Source: Xylanimonas allomyrinae (GTDB lineage Bacteria > Actinomycetota > Actinomycetes > Actinomycetales > Cellulomonadaceae). From it: 64,000 nt of DNA. How positions within the stretch are numbered: position 1 is the stretch's first letter; every line of letters begins with the position of its first letter. The stretch lies in assembly GCF_004135345.1 (NCBI RefSeq), contig NZ_CP035495.1:1240001-1304000 (forward strand). Reading direction: 5' to 3'. Shown here piece by piece: positions 39,912 through 48,980 of the stretch. The position numbers and the translations under genes are program-made. The notes beneath the pieces are model-generated. The model ran no database searches. It saw only the letters and a list, made by a program, of their open reading frames with translations, and was not told where the DNA came from.

Positions 39912-40418
39912 TCAGTACACCGCCCGCAGCGCCACCGCCCGCAGCGCCACCGCGAGCGCGGCGGCGGCGTCCGTTCCGTCCACGCGTGTGCGCACGCCGT
40001 CGCGGCGCTCGTCCCAGGGCGCGTAGTCCCACGCCGCGACGTCGTCCCACGACGGCACGCGCTGCCCCGGCAGGTCGGGCAGCCGCTGCGAGACACGCCT
40101 GCGGTGCTCGGCGACGTCGGGCAGGTACAGCTCGAGCACGACGAACGCCGCACCCGCCTCGGCCGCCGTGCTCGCCCACCAGGTGCGCGACACGGGCACC
40201 GGGCACACGGCGTCGACGACGACGTCGAGGCCGTTGCCGAGGTTGGCGGCCGCGAGCGCCCGCGCGACGTCGTAGCCCTCGGTGCGCACGGGTACGCCCA
40301 GCGCGGCCTCGATGGCGTCGATGCGCAGCCACGCGGCCCGCAGGTCGTGCGCGAGGGCGCGGGCGAGCGTGGTCTTGCCGGTGCCGGGCAGGCCGGCGGC
40401 CAGCACGAGTCGGGCCAT
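39912..40418 (-). CDS. Small P-loop kinase (AAA family ATPase)
   Basis: A 168-residue single-domain P-loop protein. Walker A is GLPGTGKTT at residues 9-17 (MARLVLAAGLPGTGKTTLAR); the second strand WLRIDAIEAAL and the Walker B-like NGLDVVVDAVCPVPVSR suit a nucleotide/nucleoside kinase-like or zeta-toxin-like fold. There is no partner antitoxin gene beside it, so a toxin role is not supported. The C-terminal tail AVALRAVALRAVY is a short repeat. It lies between acnA's operator and a small membrane protein gene. Substrate unknown. Confidence 0.78.
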   Translation of the reverse strand: MARLVLAAGLPGTGKTTLARALAHDLRAAWLRIDAIEAALGVPVRTEGYDVARALAAANLGNGLDVVVDAVCPVPVSRTWWASTAAEAGAAFVVLELYLPDVAEHRRRVSQRLPDLPGQRVPSWDDVAAWDYAPWDERRDGVRTRVDGTDAAAALAVALRAVALRAVY

Positions 40419-40447
40419 GCGAGGACGCTACGCCCGCGCCGTGGCGG

Positions 40448-40663
40448 TCAGCGGGTGCCGCGGCCGCGCAGGTCGGCGCGGATCTTCGTCACGACGCCGA
40501 TCGTCGCCAGCACGATGCCCGTGGGCAGCGCGAGCACCTGCAGCGGCGTCACCTCGGTGAGGACGATCGACGACAGCACCAGATAGGCGAGCAGGGCGAG
40601 CCCGACGACGAGGGTCCAGGGCCACGCGCCGCGTGACCTGACCTTGGGCTCCTGTTCCGGCAT
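40448..40663 (-). CDS. Small two-helix membrane protein
   Basis: A 71-residue protein (MPEQEPKVRSRGAWPW) with two hydrophobic helices, TLVVGLALLAYLVLSSIVL (about 17-35) and VLALPTGIVLATIGVVTKI (about 43-61), and basic ends. No known domain. A longer frame to 40861 exists but its N-terminal part is arginine-rich shadow sequence, so I chose the ATG at 40661-40663. It lies 29 bases before the kinase gene on the same strand. Function unknown. Confidence 0.65.
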   Translation of the reverse strand: MPEQEPKVRSRGAWPWTLVVGLALLAYLVLSSIVLTEVTPLQVLALPTGIVLATIGVVTKIRADLRGRGTR

Positions 40664-40763
40664 GGGGCCGACGGTAGCCAGGCGCGCCGTGAGGGCGTGC
40701 CGTGCGGCTGCGCGCGCTCCCGCGCATGGCACGCAACGAGCGGGCGAAGCGCCTCGCACGCTG

Positions 40764-42058
40764 TCAGGGTGAGCCGTCGGCCGGCTCCTCGACCGTGAGC
40801 CTGGTGATGCGGCGGGCCTCGACGCCACTGACCACGAGCACGCTCCCGTCGACCTCGACACGGTCGCCGACCTGGGCGAGGCGTCCGAGCCGGTGGATCA
40901 CGTACCCCGCGGCGGTCTCGTAGGGGCCGTCCGCCAGCGTGACGCCGGTGACCTCGGCGAACTCCTCGATGGTGACGCGTGCGTCCACGACGCGCGGCCC
41001 GCCGGACTCCCCCAGCAGCGCAGGCTCGGGCACGTCGTACTCGTCGCGGATCTCCCCCACGAGCTCCTCGACCATGTCCTCCAGCGTCACGATCCCGTCG
41101 GTGCCGCCGTACTCGTCGACGACCACGGCGATGTGCACGCCCTGGGCACGCAGCGTCGACAGCGACGGCAGCAGCCGGTTGGTCACGGGCAGGAACGGGA
41201 TCGGCCGCACGATGTCCGCGACCGTGCGCCCGCCGTCGAGCGCCCCGAGCAGGTCGCGCACGTGCAGGAACCCGACGACGTCGTCGAACCCCTCCCCCAT
41301 GACGGGGTAGCGCGAGTACGGGCTGGCGGCGACGACGACGGCGGCCTCGTGCAGGGACAGGCTGCCGTCGAGGAAGACGACCTCGCCGCGCGGGCGCATG
41401 ACCTCGCCGAGGGTGCGCTCGGCAGCGGCGAACACGTCGTCGAGGATGCGCCGCTCGTCCTCCGCGAAGGCGTGGTGTCCCGCGACCAGGTCGCGCAGCT
41501 CCTCCCCGGTCATCTCCTCGGTCGTCGCGCGCGGGTCGCCCCGAGCAGGCGCACGACGGCGTCCGTCGACCTCGACAGCAGCCACACGACCGGACGCATC
41601 AGCGTCGCGAACCGGTCCAGCGATGGCCCTACGGCGAGCGACACGGCCTGCGCGCGCTGCAACGCGAGCCTTTTCGGCACCAGCTCGCCCAGGACGAGCG
41701 AGAGGTAGGCGATGACAAGGGTGAGCACGACGAGCGAGACGGGCTGCGCGACGGCCTCGGCGAGGCCGAGCCCCACGAGCGCCGGGACGAAGTCCGGCGC
41801 GAGCGTCGACGCGCCGTACGCGGCCGAGAAGAACCCGGCGACCGTGACACCGATCTGGACGGCCGCGAGGAACCGGTTGGGGTCACGCGCGACGGCCGCG
41901 ACGCGCGCACCCCGCCGGCTCTGCCGTTCGAGCCTGCCCAGCTGCGACTGCCGCAGCGACACCAGCGCCAGCTCCGTCCCGGCGAAGACGCCGCCGACGA
42001 GCACGAAGAGCAGCACGAGGGCCACGTTGAGGACGGTCCCCTGGTTCACCGGTCCCAC
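40764..42058 (-). pseudogene. CNNM/CorC-type hemolysin-family transporter, frameshifted
   Basis: The N-terminal DUF21 transmembrane domain (LNVALVLLFVLVGGVFAGTELALVSLRQSQL, then VVLTLVIAYLSLVLGELVPKRLALQRA) is in one frame; the C-terminal half, with the CBS pair (RTLGEVMRPRGEVVFLDGSLSL; VDEYGGTDGIVTLEDMVEELVGEI) and CorC_HlyC domain, is in another. One missing base in the C4 run at 41539-41542 explains it; adding it gives 431 residues, a usual length. Family members are linked to Mg2+/Co2+ efflux. The start is uncertain between GTGs at 42058 and 42049. An assembly error is likely. Confidence 0.85.
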
Positions 42059-42178
42059 CGCCGCCCACGAGGTGCGTGCCGAGGTACGGACGTCGCAGGG
42101 CGGGGCGGGCCGGGACTCCAGGGGTCATCCATGCCACCAGTACAGGATCGGGGCCCGGCCCCGTCAAGCGGGTGGCAG

Positions 42179-43513
42179 TCAGCGCGCCAGGACGGCGACG
42201 GCCTCGACGTGGTGCGTCATGGGGAACAGGTCGAACGCCCGCAGGCCCTCCAGCGCGTACCCGTGGCCCGCGAAGTAGGCGATGTCACGGGCGAGCGCCG
42301 CCGGGTCGCACGCGACGTAGACCACGCGCCGCGGGCCCCGCTGCGCGATCGCCTCGACCACCGTGCGTCCCGCGCCCGCCCGCGGCGGGTCGAGCACGAC
42401 GACGTCGGCCGCGCCGACTCCCGCGCCCCCGGCGTCGCCGCCCTCGGCGAGCACGCGGTCGACGGCGCCCAGGTGCAGCTCGACCTGCGGCACGTCGTGG
42501 GCGTTGCGTCGCGCGTCCTTGACGGCACGCGTGTCGCCCTCGACGGCCACGACGCGCCCGTCCTCACCGGTGGCCGCGGCGAGCGGCATGGTGAACAGGC
42601 CCGCGCCGGAGTACAGGTCGAGCACCCGGGCACCCGCGATGTCGCCGACGGCGTCGAGCACCGCGCCGCTGAGCACGGCGGGGGCCTCCCGGTGGACCTG
42701 CCAGAAGCCGTCGGCCGCGACGCGGTAGTGGAACCGCGCGGCGGCGTTCGCGTCCGGACGCAGCGGCGTGACGGTCTCCGCGACGGCCCGGCGCGCGTTG
42801 GGCCGCCGGTCCGCGCGCCCACCGCGCCACACCTCGCCGTCGACCAGGAGCACGCCGTCCGCGCCGTCGGCGGGTGCCACCACCTCGAGCCGCGCCCCGG
42901 AGGTCCAGCGTCGCGCGAACACGCCCTCGGCGGCGGCGAGCTCGGCGACGGCGGGCGTGCCGAGCGGCATGTCGTCGAGCGCGACCACGTCGTGCGAGCG
43001 GAACCGGCGCATGCCGGCGCGTCCCTCCGCGTCCGCGACCAGCTCGATGCGCGTGCGGTAGTGCAGGCCGCCGAGCGCGTCGTCGCCGGGCGCGGCCTCG
43101 ACGACGACGTCGCGCTCGAGGTCCGCGAGCCGGCGCAGCTGCTCGGCGACCACGGCGGCCTTCCAGCGTCGCTGCCCGTCCAGGCTCACGTGCGCGAGCT
43201 CGCCGCCGCCGACGCCGCCCGGCCCGGCCTGCGGCCACGCGGAGGGGACGCGGTCGGGCGAGGCGTCGGCAAGCACCTCGACGGCGTCGGCCCGCCAGAA
43301 GCGGTCCCCGCCCTCGGTCACGACGGCGCGCACGCGCTCGCCCGGCAGGGCGTGCCGCACGAAGACGACGCGGCCGTCGAGCCGGGCGACGGCGTGCCCC
43401 CCGTGGGCGACGGGTCCGACGGTCAGCTCGATCTCACGGCCGGCATCGGAGTCGACCGCCCGGGGACGCGGGCGGCGGGAGGCTGGGCGCGGCACGCGCG
43501 GGTTGAGGGGCAC
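42179..43513 (-). CDS. TRAM-domain class I SAM-dependent RNA methyltransferase (RlmD/RumA-like)
   Basis: A 444-residue RNA m5U-type methyltransferase. A TRAM domain (IELTVGPVAHGGHAVARLDGRVVFVRHALPGERVR, about 28-62) binds RNA, followed by a variable central domain and the SAM Rossmann core: VLDLYSGAGLFTMPLA (SAM loop), VAVEGDTRAVKDARRNA, VVLDPPRAGAGRTVV and VYVACDPAALARDIAYF with the catalytic Cys. It ends RAFDLFPMTHHVEAVAVLAR as the family does. The target is probably a uridine in 23S rRNA or tRNA. The GTG at 43511-43513 is the best start; upstream in-frame sequence is unlike the family. Confidence 0.88.
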   Translation of the reverse strand: MPLNPRVPRPASRRPRPRAVDSDAGREIELTVGPVAHGGHAVARLDGRVVFVRHALPGERVRAVVTEGGDRFWRADAVEVLADASPDRVPSAWPQAGPGGVGGGELAHVSLDGQRRWKAAVVAEQLRRLADLERDVVVEAAPGDDALGGLHYRTRIELVADAEGRAGMRRFRSHDVVALDDMPLGTPAVAELAAAEGVFARRWTSGARLEVVAPADGADGVLLVDGEVWRGGRADRRPNARRAVAETVTPLRPDANAAARFHYRVAADGFWQVHREAPAVLSGAVLDAVGDIAGARVLDLYSGAGLFTMPLAAATGEDGRVVAVEGDTRAVKDARRNAHDVPQVELHLGAVDRVLAEGGDAGGAGVGAADVVVLDPPRAGAGRTVVEAIAQRGPRRVVYVACDPAALARDIAYFAGHGYALEGLRAFDLFPMTHHVEAVAVLAR

Positions 43514-43566
43514 CGCCCATTCTCCCAGGAGCGGCGCCCGGCCGCGGCCACGGCCGGGGACGGCGG

Positions 43567-45570
43567 TCAGAATCGCGGCAGGCGGCCCTGCACGTAGGTC
43601 GCGTCCTCCAGGCCCGTGTGCCCCTGCGAGGAGGAGAGCTGCCACGGGACCGAGGCCACCACGACGCCCGGGGTGAACAGAAGCCGCCCCTTGAGCCGCA
43701 GCGCCGACTGGTTGTGCAGCAGCTGCTCCCACCAGTGCCCGACGACGTACTCGGGGATGTAGACGACCACGAGGTCGCGCGGCGACTCGCGCCGGATCGA
43801 GCGCACGTACTTCAGGATCGGGCGGCTGATCTCACGGAACGGGGAGTCGAGCACGCGCAGCGGGACGGGCAGGTCCAGCGCCTCCCACTGCCGGGTCAGG
43901 TCGGCGACGTCCTCGGGGTCGACGCCTACCGTGACCGCCTCGAGCATCGAGGGCCGCGCGGCCCGGGCGTAGGCGAGCGCCCGCATGGTCGGCTTGTGGA
44001 TGCGCGACACCAGCACCAGGGCGTGGACGCGGCTGGGCAGAGCGCGTGCCGCCGCGACGTCGTCGAGCGAGAGCTCGTCCCGCACGCGCCCGTAGTGCTT
44101 GTGGATCGCGAGCATGAGGACGTACAGGGCAGCCATCGCCAGGATGGCGATGTAGGCGCCGTGCAGGAACTTGGTCAGCAGCACGATGATCAGCACGAAC
44201 CCGGTGCACACGAACCCCACGACGTTGATGACGCGCGAGCGCAGCATGTTCCGGCGGGCCGCCGGGTCGGACTGGCGCCGCAGCTCGCGCGTCCAGTGCC
44301 GGACCATGCCGAGCTGCGAGAGCGTGAACGACACGAAGACGCCCACGATGTAGAGCTGGATCAGGCGGGTGACCTGGGCGTCGAACACCACGATGAGCAC
44401 GATCGCAGCGACCGCGAGGGTGACGATGCCGTTGGAGAACGCGAGCCGGTCACCGCGCGTGTGCAGCTGGCGGGGCAGGTACCCGTCCTTGGCGAGGATC
44501 GAGCCGAGCACCGGGAAGCCGTTGAACGCGGTGTTGGCGGCCAGCACCAGGATGATGCCGGTGATGGCCGACACGGCGTAGAACGCCACCGGGAACCCCT
44601 GGAACACGGCGGCGGCGAGCTGGCCGATCGTGGGGTGCTGGGCGTACGACTCGGGCGGCGGGGCGCCGTTGAGCGTGAGCTGCGTGGCCGGGTCCTCGAC
44701 GTACTTGACGCCCGTCGCCTGTGCGAGCAGGAGGATCGAGATGACCATGGTCGCCGAGATCGAACCGAGCAGCGCGAGCGTCACGGCCGCGTTGCGCGAC
44801 TTGGGCTTGCGAAACGCCGGCACCCCGTTCGAGATCGCCTCCACACCCGTCAGCGCCGCGCATCCGGACGCGAACGCGCGCGCGAACAGGAACGCCCCGG
44901 CCACGCCCATCAGTCCCTGGTCGAACCCCGCGGCGGGCACCACCGAGAAGTCGTGGCTCTCCGCCATGGGCAGGTTCCCGGCGAAGAACCGGATGCCGCC
45001 GACGACGGCCATGAGGCCGATGAGCGCCATGAAGCAGTAGGTCGGGATCGCGAACACCGAACCCGACTCGCGCACCCCGCGCAGGTTCATGAGCGTGAGG
45101 ACCACGATGGCGACCACCGCCGCCGTCGCCTCGTGCCCTCGCAGCGCGGGCACCGCGGAGGCCGCGTACTGCGCGGCCGAGCTGATGGAGACGGCCACCG
45201 TCAGCACGTAGTCGACCAGCAGGGCCGAGGCGACCGACAGGCCTGCGGGCGCACCCAGGTTGGTCGTCGCCACCTCGTAGTCCCCACCGCCCGACGGATA
45301 GGCGTGCACGTTCTGCCGGTACGACAGCACGACGACGACGAGCACGAACACGACGCCCAGGCCTGCCCACAGCGACACGGCCGAGGCGGCGAGACCCGCG
45401 AGCGCGAGCGTCAGCAGGATCTCGTCGGGCGCGTAGGCGACCGACGACAGCGCGTCCGAGGCGAAGATCGGTAGCGCGATGCGCTTCGGTAGGAGCGTGT
45501 GCCCCAGGTGCTCGCTGCGCATGGGGCGACCGAGCAGGATCCGCTTGGCGGCGTCCGCGATGTCCGACAC
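43567..45570 (-). CDS. APC-superfamily amino-acid/cation permease
   Basis: A protein of about 667 residues with roughly 12 transmembrane helices in the first 470 residues (SSVAYAPDEILLTLALAGLA is the signature first helix with a Gly-rich loop at SGGGDYEVA), then a cytoplasmic C-terminal domain of about 200 residues (RVHALVLVSRIHKPTMRALAYA...RDLVVVYIPEYVVGHWWEQLLHNQSALRLKGRL). In mycobacteria the equivalent permease sits beside two TrkA/Ceo proteins, as here, which implies potassium or amino-acid uptake regulated by them. I chose the GTG at 45568-45570; an in-frame ATG at 45597 is also possible. Divergent from trkA. Confidence 0.87.
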   Translation of the reverse strand: MSDIADAAKRILLGRPMRSEHLGHTLLPKRIALPIFASDALSSVAYAPDEILLTLALAGLAASAVSLWAGLGVVFVLVVVVLSYRQNVHAYPSGGGDYEVATTNLGAPAGLSVASALLVDYVLTVAVSISSAAQYAASAVPALRGHEATAAVVAIVVLTLMNLRGVRESGSVFAIPTYCFMALIGLMAVVGGIRFFAGNLPMAESHDFSVVPAAGFDQGLMGVAGAFLFARAFASGCAALTGVEAISNGVPAFRKPKSRNAAVTLALLGSISATMVISILLLAQATGVKYVEDPATQLTLNGAPPPESYAQHPTIGQLAAAVFQGFPVAFYAVSAITGIILVLAANTAFNGFPVLGSILAKDGYLPRQLHTRGDRLAFSNGIVTLAVAAIVLIVVFDAQVTRLIQLYIVGVFVSFTLSQLGMVRHWTRELRRQSDPAARRNMLRSRVINVVGFVCTGFVLIIVLLTKFLHGAYIAILAMAALYVLMLAIHKHYGRVRDELSLDDVAAARALPSRVHALVLVSRIHKPTMRALAYARAARPSMLEAVTVGVDPEDVADLTRQWEALDLPVPLRVLDSPFREISRPILKYVRSIRRESPRDLVVVYIPEYVVGHWWEQLLHNQSALRLKGRLLFTPGVVVASVPWQLSSSQGHTGLEDATYVQGRLPRF

Positions 45571-45633
45571 GGCGCCCACTGTAGGCGCGTCGCGCACCGA
45601 GCGCGTACGTCCGCTTGGTCACGTCGCCGCGTG

Positions 45634-45639
45634 TAGCGT
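45634..45639 (+). promoter_or_regulatory. Candidate -10 box for the trkA pair
   Basis: TAGCGT ends 7 bases before the GTG at 45647, placing the transcript start at or next to the start codon (leaderless mRNA). Confidence 0.45.
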
Positions 45640-45646
45640 TTCGCAC

Positions 45647-46315
45647 GTGCACTTCGTGATCATGGGCTGCGGCCGCGTGGGCGCCTCGCTCGCGCAGGAG
45701 ATCGAGTCGCGCGGGCATTCCGTCGCGGTGATCGACCAGAACCCCGACGCGTTCCGGCGGCTGGCCGGCGACTTCGGCGGACAGAAGGTGACAGGCATCG
45801 GGTTCGATCGCGACACCCTCGTGCAGGCCGGGATCGAGGACACGTACGCGTTCGCCGCCGTCTCCGACGGCGACAACTCCAACGTCCTCGCCGCCCGCGT
45901 CGCGCGCGAGACGTTCGGCGTCGGGAACGTCGTGGCGCGCATCTACGACCCCAAGCGCGCGGAGATCTACCAGCGCCTGGGCATCCCGACCGTCGCGACC
46001 GTCCGGTGGACCGCAGACCAGGTGCTGCGGCGCATGCTGCCGCTGGGCGCGACGGACGAGTACCGCGACCCGTCGGGCGAGGTCCGCCTGGCGCAGGTCG
46101 ACTACCACCCGGCCTGGACCGGCCGCTCCGTGCGCCGCATCGAGGCCGCGAGCGGCGCGCGCGTCGCGTTCCTCTCGCGCTACACCGACGGCGTCATGGT
46201 CACGGGCGACACGGTGCTGCAGGAGAACGACGTGCTGCACATGCTCATGCGCTGCGACGACTCCGACGCCGTCGAGCGGACGATGACGCACGCCCCCGAC
46301 CCGAAGGAGGACTGA
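45647..46315 (+). CDS. trkA: TrkA-family K+ transport regulator (first)
   Basis: A 222-residue RCK protein. The NAD-binding Rossmann start is HFVIMGCGRVGASLAQEIES (GxGxxG), with VIDQNPDAFRRLA ending in the NAD-selective Asp, and the RCK_C/TrkA_C domain follows (about 135-215, VDYHPAWTGRSVRRIEAASG...LQENDVLHML). It binds NAD(H)/nucleotides and gates a membrane transporter, probably the neighbouring divergent APC permease or a Trk/Ktr channel elsewhere. GTG start at 45647 is set by the -10 box 7 bases upstream. The stop overlaps the next ATG (TGATG). Confidence 0.9.
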   Translation: MHFVIMGCGRVGASLAQEIESRGHSVAVIDQNPDAFRRLAGDFGGQKVTGIGFDRDTLVQAGIEDTYAFAAVSDGDNSNVLAARVARETFGVGNVVARIYDPKRAEIYQRLGIPTVATVRWTADQVLRRMLPLGATDEYRDPSGEVRLAQVDYHPAWTGRSVRRIEAASGARVAFLSRYTDGVMVTGDTVLQENDVLHMLMRCDDSDAVERTMTHAPDPKED

Positions 46316-46989
46316 TGCGCGTCGTCATCGCCGGCGCAGGTTCGGTGGGGCGTTCGATCGCCCGCGAGCTGCTGAGCCACGACCACGAGGTCGCTCTCAT
46401 CGACAAGAGCCCCGCGGCCATGCGCGTGGCCCAGGTGCCCGAGGCCGACTGGCTGCTCGCCGACGCGTGCGAGCTGCCGACGCTCGAGAACGCCCAGGTC
46501 GCGGAGGCCGACGTCGTCGTGGGCGCGACAGGTGACGACAAGGCCAACCTGGTCTTCTCGCTGCTGTGCAAGACGGAGTTCGGCGTGCCGCGCACGGTCG
46601 CGCGCGTCAACAACCCCCGCAACGAGTGGATGTTCGACCAGTCGTGGGGCGTGGACGTCGCGGTGTCGACGCCGCGCATCATGACGGCGATGGTCGAGGA
46701 GGCCGTCGCGGTCGGCGACGTCGTGAAGATCTTCACGTTCCACCAGTCCGGGGCGGACATCCTGGAGCTCACGCTCCCTCCGTCGTCGCCGCTCGTGGGC
46801 ACCCGCGTGGGGGCGATCGCGTGGCCCGCCGACACGGTGCTGGCGGCGATCGTGCGCGGCCCGCTGCCGATCGCGCCGTCGATCGACGACACGCTCGAGG
46901 CAGGCGACGAGCTGCTGCTGGTCACCGGCCGCGACGTCGACACGGCGGCGTTGCAGAAGCTGCTCGTCGAGCCGCCCAGCAGGGCCTGA
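46315..46989 (+). CDS. TrkA-family K+ transport regulator (second)
   Basis: A 224-residue paralogue of the preceding protein: MRVVIAGAGSVGRSIARELL (GxGxxG), ALIDKSPAAMRVA, VVGATGDDKANLVFSLLCKTEFG, and a TrkA_C part near the end (LELTLPPSSPLVGTRVGAI...LEAGDELLLVTGR). The ATG at 46315 shares its A with the previous TGA stop, so the two are translationally coupled and likely form a heteromeric ring like mycobacterial CeoB/CeoC. A GGAGG site precedes it inside the first gene's end. Confidence 0.9.
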   Translation: MRVVIAGAGSVGRSIARELLSHDHEVALIDKSPAAMRVAQVPEADWLLADACELPTLENAQVAEADVVVGATGDDKANLVFSLLCKTEFGVPRTVARVNNPRNEWMFDQSWGVDVAVSTPRIMTAMVEEAVAVGDVVKIFTFHQSGADILELTLPPSSPLVGTRVGAIAWPADTVLAAIVRGPLPIAPSIDDTLEAGDELLLVTGRDVDTAALQKLLVEPPSRA

Positions 46990-47015
46990 GGGCGGCCGAC
47001 GCTGCTGGCCCGACG

Positions 47016-47768
47016 CTACTGCGGGGCCGAGGGTTCCTGAGGGGCTCTGTCCTCGGCGCGCGCCTCGTGGTGCGCGGTGTGCGCGCCGTGGACCAGCGTC
47101 CACGTCAGCCACAGCACCAGACCCCACAGCGGCACGCCGAGCACGAGGCGCGCGGTGCCGAGCCACCCCACCGAGTTGTCGAGGTACAGCGGCAGCTGCA
47201 CGGCCAGGCGCAGCGCGAACATGCCGACCCACAGCCAGGTCGCGATCGTGTACCGGCGCATCAGCGTCCGGTCGGCACGCCAGGCCGACAGGCCCGCGAA
47301 CGGGTTGGCACCCTCGGCGCCCTGCTCACGCGCCCGCTCGGCGGTGAAGCCGGTGCGCAGCGCCTCGACGACGAACCCGACGGCCGGCCAGCGCAGCAGG
47401 ATCGAGGCGAGCACGGCCACGAGGTACGCCCCGTTGGTCCACAGCCCCACCGCGAAGAAGTTCTGCGCCTCGCCCGAGCGCCACGCCCAGAACACGCCCA
47501 CGGCGATCCCGAGCAGACCGCCCAGCGCCTGGGTCACGGGCGTGCGTTGCGCGAGCCGCAGCCCGACCGCACCCAGCGCAGCCACCCCGGCCGCACCGAG
47601 CGACCAGCCGAGGTTCGTCGTCGCGACGTACACCACGACGAACAGCGTGCCGGGCAGCACCGCCTCGACGACACCGCGCACCCCGCCCACGGCGTCCGCG
47701 AACGAGAAGGTCTCACCCGTGACGGTCTGCAGCCCGCGCCGTGAGGCAGCCCGCTGCTCGCCGCTCAC
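47016..47768 (-). CDS. DUF3159 membrane protein
   Basis: A 250-residue integral membrane protein of the actinobacterial DUF3159 family, with five or six helices (VVEAVLPGTLFVVVYVATTN, WSLGAAGVAALGAVGLRLA, LGGLLGIAVGVFWAWRSG, LVAVLASILLRWPAVGFVV, ATWLWVGMFALRLAVQLPLY, LVLGVPLWGLVLWLTWTLV). Conserved DNSVGWLGTARLVLGVPLW matches the family. GTG start at 47768, overlapping the OB-fold gene by 4 bases; both are followed in the conserved actinobacterial order by DUF3710 and dut upstream. Function unknown, although the family is always next to this block. Confidence 0.85.
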   Translation of the reverse strand: MSGEQRAASRRGLQTVTGETFSFADAVGGVRGVVEAVLPGTLFVVVYVATTNLGWSLGAAGVAALGAVGLRLAQRTPVTQALGGLLGIAVGVFWAWRSGEAQNFFAVGLWTNGAYLVAVLASILLRWPAVGFVVEALRTGFTAERAREQGAEGANPFAGLSAWRADRTLMRRYTIATWLWVGMFALRLAVQLPLYLDNSVGWLGTARLVLGVPLWGLVLWLTWTLVHGAHTAHHEARAEDRAPQEPSAPQ

Positions 47769-48145
47769 TCGCCCGCCCTCGGCCGCAGCTCGTAGCGCGG
47801 GTTGAACATCGTGCGCCGCCCCTCGGTCTCGCACACCATGCCCTCGACCCGCACGCGCCGCCCGGGCTCGACGCCCGCGATGGTGCGCCGGCCCAGCCAG
47901 ACGAGGTCGAGCGCACCCGAGCCGTCGAACAGCTCGGCCTCGACCGACGGAACGCCGTCGCGCGGCCGCAGCACGACCGAGCGCAGCACGCCCGCGGCCC
48001 TGCCACGCGTGCGCGGCGTCAACGTCGAGACGGCCGCGCAGCCCTGGTTCTTGGCGGCGTCCTCGCGCTCTTCGTCCGCGGCCACCGACTCGGCGGACGC
48101 GAACACCTGCCGGACGGCGGTTCGCAGCGACATTCTGGAGTCCAC
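47765..48145 (-). CDS. OB-fold nucleic-acid-binding domain protein
   Basis: A 126-residue protein: an N-terminal helix (SLRTAVRQVFASAESVAADEEREDAA) and a C-terminal OB-fold from about residue 45 (GRAAGVLRSVVLRPRDGVPSVEAELFDGSGALDLVWLGRRTIAGVEPGRRVRVEGMV). The five-strand pattern with DGSG and WLGRR loops matches the OB domain found in this actinobacterial neighbourhood. It presumably binds single-stranded nucleic acid. The start may be the ATG at 48131-48133 (MSLRTAV) rather than the ATG at 48143-48145. Its stop overlaps the DUF3159 start. Confidence 0.82.
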   Translation of the reverse strand: MDSRMSLRTAVRQVFASAESVAADEEREDAAKNQGCAAVSTLTPRTRGRAAGVLRSVVLRPRDGVPSVEAELFDGSGALDLVWLGRRTIAGVEPGRRVRVEGMVCETEGRRTMFNPRYELRPRAGE

Positions 48146-48150
48146 GTCCC

Positions 48151-48879
48151 TCAGCGGATCTCGGTGATCTCGGGCCCCCGGGTGAGGGGGTCGAAGCTGG
48201 GCTTCGCGGGCGCTTCCGCCGCCGCCGCCGGGCCGCCGCCGTCAGGCAGCGTGAGGGTCAGCAGGTCGCGCGGGGGGCGCGGGCTGTCGTCGCGGACGAC
48301 GACGACGTTGGCGAAGACCGACTCGAGGGCGCGCGCCGCCTCGGCGTCCACGGCCGCGGCCCCTGTCAGCACGCCGCGCAGGAACCAGCGTGGACCGTCG
48401 ACGCCGATGAACCGCGCGGGACGCACGCCCTGGCGGCCGTCGGGACCCTGCGCGGGGACCCGCGCGATGAGCTCGCGCCCGAACGGCCCCGGCACGTCGT
48501 CGACGGTGCCGCCCTGCGCCGTGACCGACGCCGCGATCTCGGCCCGGACCTCGTCCCAGATGCCCCACGTGCGGGGCGCGGCGAAGGCCTGGACCTGAAG
48601 GCCCGAGGCGGCGAGGGTCGCCGAGACGCCGGTGACCTTCTGGGTGCGCTTGTCGACCTCCATGCGCAGCTCCAGGCCCGGCAGCACGGGCAGCCAGATC
48701 GCGCCGAGATCGACGCGCGGACCCATGGTCCCCACGTCGGCCGCGTCGAACGGGCCGCGCGCCGGCGTCTCGCTCTCCGGCGTGTCGGCGGCCTCGGCCG
48801 CGGCGTCCACCGTGTCGACGGTCTCTGGCTGAGGCTCGGCGGCCTCGCTCTTCGACGCGTTGCGCCGGAACAGACCCAC
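48151..48879 (-). CDS. DUF3710 domain-containing protein
   Basis: A 242-residue protein with a Glu/Ala/Asp-rich disordered N-terminus (about 1-60) then the DUF3710 core: VDLGAIWLPVLPGLELRMEVDKRT...ATLAASGLQVQAFAAPRTWGIWDEVRAEIAASVTAQGG and ARFIGVDGPRWFLRGVLTGAAAVD. This family is typical of actinobacteria and is not assigned a function. The GTG at 48877-48879 follows a ribosome-binding aaggag about 7 bases upstream, so the in-frame ATG at 48939 is not preferred. It sits between dut and the OB-fold gene in the usual order. Confidence 0.87.
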   Translation of the reverse strand: MGLFRRNASKSEAAEPQPETVDTVDAAAEAADTPESETPARGPFDAADVGTMGPRVDLGAIWLPVLPGLELRMEVDKRTQKVTGVSATLAASGLQVQAFAAPRTWGIWDEVRAEIAASVTAQGGTVDDVPGPFGRELIARVPAQGPDGRQGVRPARFIGVDGPRWFLRGVLTGAAAVDAEAARALESVFANVVVVRDDSPRPPRDLLTLTLPDGGGPAAAAEAPAKPSFDPLTRGPEITEIR

Positions 48880-48980
48880 TGGGGGCTCCTTCACTCGATC
48901 GCGGGCGCGCCGCATCGCGGCGACCTGTCCAGCCCACATTAGCCCGGATGCGCGGTGGCCTCGTCACCGCGTCCGGAGAG

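Noticed and set aside
39912-40418. The small P-loop kinase as a zeta toxin of a toxin-antitoxin pair.
   Set aside because: No small antitoxin gene precedes or follows it, and the next same-strand gene is a two-helix membrane protein.
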